From NCBI GenBank assembly GCA_934647305.1, contig CAKUFI010000086.1:1-10503 (forward strand): a DNA stretch of 10,503 bases, written 5' to 3'. The notes beneath the pieces are model-generated. The model made no database searches. It was given only the letters and a program-made list of their open reading frames with translations, and had not been told where the DNA came from. The position numbers and the translations under genes are program-made. Source of the DNA: an uncultured Clostridia bacterium (GTDB lineage Bacteria; Bacillota; Clostridia; Christensenellales; Aristaeellaceae). This document shows positions 5,866-10,503 of the stretch, one piece after another (within the stretch, counting starts at the first letter, position 1; each line of letters opens with the position of its first letter).

Positions 5866-7131
5866 ATGAGCGAAAAGATCATCCCCAGCCAGCGCCAGCT
5901 GGAGTTTATGGATTGGGAATTCGGCGTGTTTTTCCACTTTGGCATCCGCAGCTTTTTCAAGGGACACAAGGACTGGGACAACCGGCCGATGCCTGCCGAC
6001 CAGTTTAACCCGGACGAGCTCAACTGCGAGGAGTGGATCCGCACGATCAAGCAGGCCGGCGCGACCTATGCCATACTGACCTGCAAGCACCACGACGGCT
6101 TCGCCAACTGGCCGACCAGGTACTCCGATTACTCGGTCGCCCATACCCCCTGGCGGCATGGGCAGGGCGACGTGGTGCGCGAGTATGTGAACGCCTGCCG
6201 TAAGTACGGTCTGAAGGTGGGCCTGTACTACTCTCCGGCCCAGTGGGGCGGCCAGACCGTTTTCAAGGAAGGTAAGGAGTACGACGACTACTTCATCAAC
6301 CAGATCACCGAGCTGCTCACCGGCTACGGCAAGATCGACTACCTTTGGTTCGACGGCTGCGGCTCCCAGGATCACGAGTACGACCGCGACCGCATCATCG
6401 CCGCCATTCGCGGCATGCAGCCCGAAATCCGCATCTTCGCGATGTGGGATCCGGACAGCCGCTGGGTGGGCAATGAGGACGGCTACGCGCCGCTTTGCAA
6501 CTTCAACGAGGTCAACTACACCGCCGAAAAGTCGGACGGCACGAGGAAATTCCTGCCCTCCGAGTGCGACTTTAAGATGCGCTCGACCTGGTTCGACTGC
6601 GAGGACAACGAGGACACGATCAAGGAGCTGGAAGAGCTGGTCGGCATCTACGAGATGAGCGTGGGGCGCGGCGCGAACTTTCTGATCAACATCGGCCCGA
6701 ACCGCCGCGGACTGCTGCCTGAAAAGGATACCGCCCGGCTGCTCGAGTTCGGCGAGGAAATCAGGCGGCGGTACGGCGAGGCGATCGAGGGCTTCGGCGC
6801 GCCCAGGCAGGTCGGTGAGGACGAATTCGCCATCGAGCTGCCCGGCTTCACCACCGAGAGCAGCGAAAACGACCCGGTGAAGCCGCAGCTGGTCAACCGC
6901 GTCGTGCTCAGCGAGGATCTGACGAACGGCCAGGGCGTGACCGGCTTTGAGCTCTGGGCCAATCTGCCCGCCTATAAGGGCAAGCAGGTGTGCCTGTACA
7001 AGGGCGATACCATCGGCCACAAGGCCATCTGCCTGTTCCCCACGATGCGCACCGCGCGCATTACCCTGCGCGTCACCGGCCATGAGGGCGGCTATGCCCT
7101 GAGCGGCATGAAGGCCTATTTCGTGAGGTAA
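5866..7131 (+). CDS. Alpha-L-fucosidase, GH29 family
   Basis: GH29 enzymes release alpha-L-fucose from oligosaccharides and glycoconjugates by a retaining mechanism. The 421-residue product has the N-terminal barrel signature FGVFFHFGI (19-27), the KHHDGF motif (74-79), GLKVGLYYSPAQW (115-127), and YLWFDG (159-164) with Asp163 as the expected nucleophile. No signal peptide or membrane segment is present, so the enzyme is predicted to be cytoplasmic and to need imported substrate. After about residue 300 comes a short C-terminal beta-type region. The ATG follows GGAAGGAG (5851-5858). It has its own promoter and terminator, with no sugar transporter beside it. The family is confident; the linkage preference is unknown. 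Confidence 0.9.
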   Translation: MSEKIIPSQRQLEFMDWEFGVFFHFGIRSFFKGHKDWDNRPMPADQFNPDELNCEEWIRTIKQAGATYAILTCKHHDGFANWPTRYSDYSVAHTPWRHGQGDVVREYVNACRKYGLKVGLYYSPAQWGGQTVFKEGKEYDDYFINQITELLTGYGKIDYLWFDGCGSQDHEYDRDRIIAAIRGMQPEIRIFAMWDPDSRWVGNEDGYAPLCNFNEVNYTAEKSDGTRKFLPSECDFKMRSTWFDCEDNEDTIKELEELVGIYEMSVGRGANFLINIGPNRRGLLPEKDTARLLEFGEEIRRRYGEAIEGFGAPRQVGEDEFAIELPGFTTESSENDPVKPQLVNRVVLSEDLTNGQGVTGFELWANLPAYKGKQVCLYKGDTIGHKAICLFPTMRTARITLRVTGHEGGYALSGMKAYFVR

Positions 7132-7166
7132 CGGCCGGGGCGGCGCCTCTCCAGGTTTCTCTCCGC

Positions 7167-7203
7167 GGGCTCGCAAACGCTGTTTTGCGGGCCCTTGCTT
7201 TAT
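7167..7203 (+). terminator. Terminator of the fucosidase gene
   Basis: GGGCTCGCAAA (7167-7177) pairs along 11 bases with TTTGCGGGCCC (7184-7194), with one GU wobble and a 6-base loop. A weak T-rich end (TTGCTTT) follows. It lies 35 bases after the stop codon. Confidence 0.75.
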
Positions 7204-7404
7204 CGCGCGAAACCGCTGGGGCGGCGTTTCTCTTCCGGGCCGCGCGAGGAAAATTCCTCCCGCCGAAAACCGCACGGGCGGGGCTTTGGGTCAAAACAAT
7301 GTACTTTCCGCAAAAAACCATGGCGAAGCGCTGCGCGGCTATTTATGCATGAATGCGGGAAAAAGCTGCATAAAACCTGAGTCCGAACCGGACAGAATCG
7401 ATGC
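7204..7404. other. Intergenic stretch between convergent genes
   Basis: I see no gene here. The only structure is small dyads: GAAAC/GTTTC near 7205-7229, GAGGAA/TTCCTC around 7247-7260 and GTCCG/CGGAC at 7381-7393. None of modules A to E is present, unlike the other convergent gene ends in this window. Confidence 0.5.
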
Positions 7405-7446
7405 AAAAAGAGCCCCCTGGAGGTCAGAATCGAGCCTCCAGGGGAC
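7404..7446 (-). terminator. Terminator of the HEAT-repeat gene
   Basis: On the minus strand a perfect 10-base stem (CCCCTGGAGG at 7414-7423 with CCTCCAGGGG at 7435-7444) carries an 11-base loop. GCTCTTTTT follows it (complement of 7405-7413). The stem begins 27 bases beyond the stop codon. Confidence 0.85.
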
Positions 7447-7471
7447 TATTATGCCGTTTTTGAGCGGCGCG

Positions 7472-7804
7472 TCAGTCGGGGTCGCTGATCTTCGAGAGCG
7501 CCTCGTCGATCGCCTTCACCACCTCGGGATCCTGCTCGCTGTGCAGTTGATGCTCCAGGTACGCCCGGGCGCGGGGCTGCTTCTGCACGCTCAGCGCCTG
7601 CGCCGTGTGGATGCGCACGTCACGGTCGGCACTGTGCACCAGCGGCACGAGGGCGTTGAAGCCCACGTCGTCCTTGCACTGGCCCAGCGCGTCGATCGCG
7701 GCCAGGCGAACCGCCGCGTTCTTGTCGTTCAGATGCTCCACGATCTTGTCATAGTGACCCTTTTGCGCCAGCTTTTCGATCTTCTCCACCGTGTTGCCAA
7801 ACAT
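7472..7804 (-). CDS. Small HEAT-repeat protein
   Basis: This is a predicted 110-residue, all-helical, soluble protein made of short HEAT/PBS-lyase-type repeats. These appear as helix pairs at about 17-45 (with VRLAAIDALG), 49-78 (with VRIHTAQAL) and 80-107 (with VVKAIDEAL). Such proteins usually act as protein-binding scaffolds. No catalytic residue is recognisable and the partner is unknown. I chose the ATG at 7804 because AGGGGAGG lies 8 bases upstream; an in-frame start at 7828 would place that site inside the gene. It is transcribed away from the MarR-family gene and its own terminator follows. Co-regulation with marR is plausible from the shared promoter region but unproven. Confidence 0.85.
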   Translation of the reverse strand: MFGNTVEKIEKLAQKGHYDKIVEHLNDKNAAVRLAAIDALGQCKDDVGFNALVPLVHSADRDVRIHTAQALSVQKQPRARAYLEHQLHSEQDPEVVKAIDEALSKISDPD

Positions 7805-7819
7805 ATTGAAAACCTCCCC

Positions 7820-7847
7820 TTGACACATCGCGTTTTTGTGCTATCAT
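7820..7847 (+). promoter_or_regulatory. Probable marR promoter
   Basis: A perfect TTGACA (7820-7825) and TATCAT (7842-7847) are 16 bases apart. The predicted start near 7854 gives a leader of about 130 bases. The -35 lies just upstream of the HEAT gene start and overlaps its Shine-Dalgarno region on the other strand. The spacer contains CACA...TGTG and shares CACATCG and TGTGCTAT with the opposing promoter. Confidence 0.6.
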
Positions 7848-7894
7848 AGAAGCAAAAGTCATCATGAGTTGACGATTGATTTTTGTTTACTGTG

Positions 7895-7922
7895 ATTATA
7901 GCACACGATGTGGCAATGTCAA
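7895..7922 (-). promoter_or_regulatory. Promoter of the HEAT-repeat gene
   Basis: On the minus strand consensus TTGACA (complement of 7917-7922) and TATAAT (complement of 7895-7900) are 16 bases apart. The predicted start near 7888 gives a leader of about 84 bases. The spacer holds the dyad CACA-TCG-TGTG, a possible operator. Confidence 0.8.
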
Positions 7923-7986
7923 GCGGGACGGAAAAATATTTGTATTTTGGCCATAAAGCCTTCAAGATTCGAAAGTGAGCGTTTGG

Positions 7987-8499
7987 ATGAGCAGTCAGGA
8001 GAAGCTGGACGAGCTGAATCAGGAGACCAGACGGTTTTACCGGCTCTATCATGAGAAGATTTCGCGGCGGCTGCGCGCGGTGCTGGGCGATGAGCTGACG
8101 CCGGTGCAGTACCTGCTGATGGGGATCGTGTCGGAGGGCGGCACGGTGCCGATGAGCGAGGTGTGCGAACGGGTGATGATGCCTAAGCAGCAGGTCACGC
8201 GCGCGGTCAACGAGCTGGAGGAAAAGGGCCTGGTGACGCGGGTGCGCCCGAGCGGGAACCGGCGCGTGGTCTGGCTGGAGTGCACCGAGGCGGCGCGCGA
8301 GCTGGAGGGGCGTATCGGGCGGCAGACGCTGGAAACGCTGCACAGTGTGTTCGACTCGCTTTCGGACGACGAGACGGAAGAGTACGTACAGGCCATGCGC
8401 ACGGTGAACCGCCTGCTGCTTCAGCTTCCGGGCAGGCTGAGCCTGGTCGGCAGGGCCGACAGCCACCTGCTGCCGGTCGGCAGGGCCGACAGCCACTAG
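7987..8499 (+). CDS. MarR-family transcriptional regulator with a repeat-derived tail
   Basis: This is a winged-helix DNA-binding protein, normally a dimer that represses its own and nearby promoters and responds to small ligands. The 170 residues contain the N-terminal dimer helices, LTPVQYLLMGIVSE, a recognition helix in MMPKQQVTRAVNELEEKGLV, and the wing with RPSGNRRVVWLE. The last 22 residues, after LLLQLP, come from intergenic repeat DNA: CAGGCTGAGCCTG and two copies of a 30-base unit that encode VGRADSH twice. The stop codon TAG is inside the second unit. The normal C-terminus was probably shorter. The ATG at 7987 has only a weak site (GAAAGTGAG); a GTG at 7975 is the alternative. Confidence 0.88.
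   Translation: MSSQEKLDELNQETRRFYRLYHEKISRRLRAVLGDELTPVQYLLMGIVSEGGTVPMSEVCERVMMPKQQVTRAVNELEEKGLVTRVRPSGNRRVVWLECTEAARELEGRIGRQTLETLHSVFDSLSDDETEEYVQAMRTVNRLLLQLPGRLSLVGRADSHLLPVGRADSH
8433..8445. repeat. Module E copy 1 (CAGGCT-G-AGCCTG palindrome)
   Basis: This perfect palindrome has 6-base arms around one G and lies inside the 3' end of marR. The same sequence, one base pair longer on each side, occurs at 9219-9233. It marks where repeat DNA begins within the reading frame. Confidence 0.75.
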
Positions 8500-8534
8500 C
8501 TGCCGGTCGGCAGTGCCGACAGCCACTAGCTGCC
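8445..8534. repeat. Three tandem 30-base hairpin repeats
   Basis: The units 8445-8474, 8475-8504 and 8505-8534 are nearly identical. Each contains the inverted repeat GTCGGC-AGG-GCCGAC (AGT in the third). The 30-base length keeps the reading frame. Unit 1 has CTG where units 2 and 3 have TAG, so the frame runs through unit 1 and stops in unit 2. There are no unique spacers, so it is not a CRISPR array. Confidence 0.95.
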
Positions 8535-8547
8535 GCCGAGGCCACAC

Positions 8548-8582
8548 GAATCCTTCGGCCATAGATTAGAGCCTCAGGATTC
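8548..8582 (-). repeat. Module A copy 2 with compensatory stem changes
   Basis: GAATCCT (8548-8554) pairs perfectly with AGGATTC (8576-8582) around a 21-base loop identical to that of copy 3. The other two copies have GAATCTG with CAGATTC. Two adjacent stem positions therefore changed on both arms and pairing was kept. Flanking similarity to copy 3 continues to a CCCCACAA block near 8618. Confidence 0.9.
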
Positions 8583-8592
8583 TTCGCGGTCG

Positions 8593-8845
8593 GAGGACTC
8601 GAGGTAACTGCCCCACAAGGACGACGAATACAGTGCAAGGGGTACCATCTTTCGCCGCCGCACCCCTGCCCGCCTCACGAAAGCGCCTTATTGCGCTTCA
8701 CCCACGCTTTGCCCGAGGCAGTTGTCAGCTGCCAATCTCGTGGTTCAGTTGGAACTGCCCCGTCTCCTTCCGACCACCAAAAGCTGGCCGGATAGGAACG
8801 TATCCTTCTCAGAACGCACCCACGGGACCGCGTTAGAAAGGGTAA
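8593..8845. other. Intergenic stretch between repeat modules, no convincing gene
   Basis: Short open frames cross here but lack a Shine-Dalgarno site and recognisable domains. Several small stems are visible: AAGCGC/GCGCTT (8681-8698), GGCAG/CTGCC (8717-8733) and GGATA/TATCC (8790-8805). A longer one around 8637-8668 pairs GGGGT with ACCCC. It may be a further module present only once in this window, or relic sequence. Confidence 0.4.
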
Positions 8846-8848
8846 GGG

Positions 8849-8863
8849 CCGGGCAGTGCCCGG
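8849..8863 (-). repeat. Module B copy 3
   Basis: This is a perfect CCGGGCA-G-TGCCCGG palindrome. The central G, instead of C, shows it is inverted relative to copies 1 and 2. It directly precedes module C copy 2. Confidence 0.85.
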
Positions 8864-8865
8864 TT

Positions 8866-8915
8866 CAGACTGTCAAAAAATCCCCGGAGAGCTCGAGAGG
8901 GCCGCGGCCCTTTCG
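8866..8915 (-). repeat. Module C copy 2
   Basis: This is the inverted counterpart of 28-75. Its core (8894-8915) is a palindrome with 11-base arms and a single G-T wobble, centred on CCGCGG. The outer part reads CAGACTGTCAAAAAATCCCC on the plus strand. Confidence 0.85.
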
Positions 8916-8925
8916 AACTTTCAAT

Positions 8926-9051
8926 CGTGCCCAGCGGCGTGTACGGTGGGCACGGGGCGATTTTTGCGCCGGAAAATCCCATTTTCCAGAGAAAAAATCG
9001 TTTCCTTGCAGTCTCCGCGCCCGAAAAATCTTTGATTTTTAGCGGAGACTG
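8926..9051. repeat. Three consecutive long hairpins
   Basis: The first stem is CGTGCCCA (8926-8933) with TGGGCACG (8947-8954). The second is CGATTTTT (8958-8965) with AAAAATCG (8993-9000), enclosing a nested GGAAAAT-CCC-ATTTTCC. The third is CAGTCTCCGC (9009-9018) with GCGGAGACTG (9042-9051), enclosing AAAAATC-TTT-GATTTTT. All arms are perfect. I found no second copy of these three in the window. Confidence 0.85.
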
Positions 9052-9068
9052 GTGAGGGTGGCAGTGGC

Positions 9069-9122
9069 GGGGGAGCTTGCTTCCCCGTCCACCAGCTTGT
9101 CAAAACCTTTTTTGACAAGCTG
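9069..9122 (-). repeat. Module D copy 1 (double hairpin)
   Basis: A 13-base perfect stem, CAGCTTGTCAAAA (9093-9105) with TTTTGACAAGCTG (9110-9122), lies beside a smaller GGGGGAGC/GCTTCCCC hairpin (9069-9086). The same pair occurs at 10429-10480 in the opposite orientation, with GTGGACG between the two stems in both copies. Confidence 0.9.
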
Positions 9123-9124
9123 GG

Positions 9125-9139
9125 CCGGGCAGTGCCCGG
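9125..9139 (-). repeat. Module B copy 4
   Basis: This is a perfect CCGGGCA-G-TGCCCGG palindrome two bases from module D copy 1. On the minus strand its upstream flank (GCGGGAGCAAGTGGAA) matches the window's first bases and the flank of copy 2. Confidence 0.85.
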
Positions 9140-9218
9140 TTCCACTTGCTCCCGCCGAGGCCGCGCAACGCAGGCATAAGACAGGCGTCGCAAGCTCTCC
9201 TGGTCCCTTTGGCGGCCG

Positions 9219-9233
9219 GCAGGCTGAGCCTGC
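9219..9233. repeat. Module E copy 2
   Basis: GCAGGCT-G-AGCCTGC is a perfect palindrome and repeats the sequence at 8433-8445. It lies between module B copy 4 and module A copy 3. Confidence 0.75.
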
Positions 9234-9260
9234 ACGCACACGCTGCCGCGGGGGCCGCAC

Positions 9261-9295
9261 GAATCTGTCGGCCATAGATTAGAGCCTCCAGATTC
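9261..9295 (-). repeat. Module A copy 3
   Basis: GAATCTG (9261-9267) and CAGATTC (9289-9295) form a perfect stem with a 21-base loop. The flank GCTGCCGCGGGGGCC before it recurs once more at about 9363-9377 without the hairpin, as a truncated copy. Two extra small palindromes follow: CTGGC-T-GCCAG (9330-9340) and GGCCG-TGCC-CGGCC (9343-9356). Confidence 0.85.
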
Positions 9296-9403
9296 TTCGT
9301 AATCGGAAGACTCGGACTGTGCCCCACAACTGGCTGCCAGCAGGCCGTGCCCGGCCCCAACGGCTGCCGCGGGGGCCAAGCAATATAGCGGGAATTCCAA
9401 CGC

Positions 9404-9431
9404 ATTCTACCCTTTAGGGAAAAGCGGTCAA
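9404..9431 (-). promoter_or_regulatory. Possible promoter directed into the repeat cluster
   Basis: On the minus strand TTGACC (complement of 9426-9431) and TAGAAT (complement of 9404-9409) are 16 bases apart, each one mismatch from consensus. The spacer includes CCCT-TT-AGGG. Transcription would run leftward through modules A, E, B, D and C in their own orientation. There is no gene there to account for it. A chance match is possible. Confidence 0.4.
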
Positions 9432-9453
9432 GGTCTGCGAATCCGCACGAATC

Positions 9454-9483
9454 CCGGGAAGCGATTGAACTTCCCGGTTTTTT
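9454..9483 (+). terminator. Strong plus-strand terminator with no adjacent gene
   Basis: CCGGGAAG (9454-9461) pairs perfectly with CTTCCCGG (9470-9477) around an 8-base loop, followed by six Ts (9478-9483). The nearest plus-strand gene, marR, ends about 950 bases upstream. The intervening DNA is the repeat cluster. Confidence 0.9.
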
Positions 9484-9490
9484 CACATGC

Positions 9491-9527
9491 AAAAAACCAG
9501 CCGCTCTATTGATGGCGGCTGGCTTTG
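9491..9527 (-). terminator. Terminator of the TetR-family gene, possibly bidirectional
   Basis: On the minus strand CCAGCCGC and GCGGCTGG (9515-9522 and 9497-9504) form an 8-base stem followed by six Ts (complement of 9491-9496). It lies about 50 bases after the stop codon. The plus strand has a T-rich end too (CTTTGCATTTTATT). Confidence 0.85.
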
Positions 9528-9570
9528 CATTTTATTCTCGCGGCGGCAGGTGAGCACGACCAGGCAGGCG

Positions 9571-10272
9571 TCAGTGCTCGTCGGTAAAGGTGAACTGGAA
9601 CTTGACGGACAGGGCCTTGAACAGGCGCTGCAGCGCCTTATCGGCACTCTGGCGAACGTCCATCCGGGAAACGAAATCGATCGCGGCCATGCGCTCCTCT
9701 TCGGGGATCGAGTAGGCGAGCAGGCTCATCTCGAGGAAACGGCGGATTTTGAGCTCCAGCGGGAAGGTTTCCGAGCAGGGCACGGACATATAGGAGCGGA
9801 TGATGCCGCTGGTGCCGATCTCGAGCTGGTAGAAGTCCTCCTCGGAGTCCTCCGGGCGATAGCAGGCGAAGAGTGTGTGCAGAACCTGGGCGAGCTTCTC
9901 GTTGATGAAGCGCATGATGGCGGGGATGGTGTAGGCCTGCAGGTAGTTTTCGCGCACGTTTTCGTTGATTTCGGCCAGCGCGATCTGCAGCGAGGTCTCC
10001 ACCGCATAAAAAAGCGACGGCCTGGCGCCCTCCCCGACGATTTCGCGGGCGATGGCGAACTGGTTCTCGAACATGAACTCGGTCAGCGTGAACAGCACGC
10101 CGCTTTTGTTGTCAAAGATATTCTGGAAGGTGCTGGCCGACACGTCCGCCACGCGGATGATCTCCGCCATGGTGGTTTTGCGGTAGCCCTGCTCGATAAA
10201 CAAACGTACGCATGCCGACAGGATGCGCCGTTTTGCACCTTCGCTGTCGTATCTCCGTGCGATACGCGTCAC
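9571..10272 (-). CDS. TetR-family transcriptional regulator
   Basis: This is a predicted one-component repressor. An N-terminal helix-turn-helix spans about residues 12-58, with AKRRILSACVRLFIEQGY, TTMAEII, and recognition-helix region VADVSASTFQNIFDNKSGVL. A helical ligand/dimer domain fills the rest of its 233 residues. The ligand and targets cannot be read from the sequence. The start is a GTG at 10272. The best Shine-Dalgarno (AAAGGA) ends only one base before it, which is unusually close. A stop codon upstream leaves no better start, so translation may be weak or may begin slightly downstream. Its promoter spacer is a palindrome, suggesting autorepression. No partner gene is in the window; a target beyond the right edge is possible. 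Confidence 0.88.
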   Translation of the reverse strand: MTRIARRYDSEGAKRRILSACVRLFIEQGYRKTTMAEIIRVADVSASTFQNIFDNKSGVLFTLTEFMFENQFAIAREIVGEGARPSLFYAVETSLQIALAEINENVRENYLQAYTIPAIMRFINEKLAQVLHTLFACYRPEDSEEDFYQLEIGTSGIIRSYMSVPCSETFPLELKIRRFLEMSLLAYSIPEEERMAAIDFVSRMDVRQSADKALQRLFKALSVKFQFTFTDEH

Positions 10273-10316
10273 GTCCTTTCTGTATGTAAAACAACCGGTT
10301 TGGCTGCATTACGGAT

Positions 10317-10374
10317 AGTGTTTATAACATTCTTCCTACATTATTATACCACAGTTTTATGTGGGTTAAACACT
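10317..10374 (-). promoter_or_regulatory. TetR-family gene promoter with palindromic spacer
   Basis: On the minus strand an extended -10 (TGG-TATAAT, complement of 10343-10351) follows a TTTAAC -35 (complement of 10365-10370) by 16 bases. The spacer is exactly the inverted repeat CCACA-N6-TGTGG (10349-10364). A second pair, AGTGTTT (10317-10323) and AAACACT (10368-10374), brackets the promoter with half-sites 51 bases apart. Confidence 0.65.
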
Positions 10375-10411
10375 GTTTCTGTTAAATTGCATCCCTTTCC
10401 GCTATTTTTTG

Positions 10412-10480
10412 CCGGGCAGCAGTTTCCTCAGCTTGTCAAAAAAGTTTTGACAAGCTGGTGGACGGGGGAGCAAGCTCCCC
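10412..10480 (+). repeat. Module D copy 2 with a half module B
   Basis: CCGGGCA (10412-10418) is the left half of module B. CAGCTTGTCAAAA (10429-10441) and TTTTGACAAGCTG (10445-10457) form a perfect 13-base stem. GGGGAG-CAAG-CTCCCC (10465-10480) forms the companion hairpin. The B-D-hairpin order is the same as at 9069-9139 read on the other strand. The cluster continues to or past the window edge. Confidence 0.85.
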
Positions 10481-10503
10481 GGCCAGGTGCCGCGCCTCAA
10501 ATC

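Noticed and set aside
5815..7275. Minus-strand 486-codon frame over the fucosidase
   Set aside because: It is antisense to a clear GH29 gene and has no recognisable domain or start site.
8445..8534. CRISPR-like array
   Set aside because: The 30-base units are directly tandem with no unique spacers, have a three-base-loop palindrome, and no cas gene is present.
8633..8836. Small plus-strand frame of 67 codons
   Set aside because: It has no ribosome-binding site and no domain, its composition resembles the surrounding non-coding DNA, and it sits between repeats.
8430..9390. Insertion sequence or integron cassette array
   Set aside because: No transposase or integrase is present, and the modules lack the paired core-site layout of attC sites. 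A non-autonomous element remains possible and is treated under findings.
8921..9400. Minus-strand 159-codon frame across the repeat cluster
   Set aside because: It is composed of repeat modules and similar peptide fragments appear wherever module A occurs. There is no Shine-Dalgarno site, so it is translated repeat DNA rather than a gene.

Overview
The window looks like a chromosomal segment of a GC-rich member of the Bacillota, probably class Clostridia. The evidence is strong AGGAGG-type Shine-Dalgarno sites, TTGACA/TATAAT promoters, intrinsic terminators, the rpsB-tsf-pyrH order and the style of the proteins. The assignment is inferred from sequence reading only. There is no phage gene, transposase, tRNA or rRNA.

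Layout. A cysteine synthase gene (cysK, minus strand, 127-1056) diverges from the translation/nucleotide cluster rpsB-tsf-pyrH (plus strand, 1403-3901). An intrinsic terminator sits between tsf and pyrH and another follows pyrH. Next comes a gene-free stretch (3957-4392) ending in a repeat cluster. A membrane-anchored polysaccharide deacetylase with a C-terminal peptidoglycan-binding domain follows (minus, 4393-5625). It diverges from a cytoplasmic GH29 alpha-L-fucosidase (plus, 5866-7131) that has a near-consensus promoter. A small HEAT-repeat protein (minus, 7472-7804) and a MarR-family regulator (plus, 7987-8499) diverge from unusual overlapping promoters. After marR there are about 1.07 kb without a convincing gene, full of repeats and hairpins (8430-9450). 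The last gene is a TetR-family regulator (minus, 9571-10272) whose promoter spacer is a palindrome.

The genes are mostly independent units: sulfur assimilation, ribosome and UMP kinase functions, cell-wall modification, glycan breakdown and two local regulators. Apart from rpsB-tsf-pyrH, nothing in the sequence ties them into one pathway.

The most unusual content is an interspersed, modular repeat system. I call its parts modules A to E. Each is a near-perfect inverted repeat. They recur in four intergenic clusters (1-75, about 4250-4360, 8430-9390, 10412-10480). Neighbouring modules keep the same relative order when the clusters are read in their own orientation. Module A shows compensatory stem changes between copies. 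The stretch 8849-9139 is a nearly uninterrupted chain of stem-loops. One repeat array has been absorbed into the 3' end of marR, giving the regulator a repetitive tail. This resembles the logic of modular extragenic elements such as pneumococcal BOX repeats or REP/MITE-like elements, but I do not recognise the family. Whether it acts as RNA, as DNA structure or as a mobile element cannot be decided from the window.
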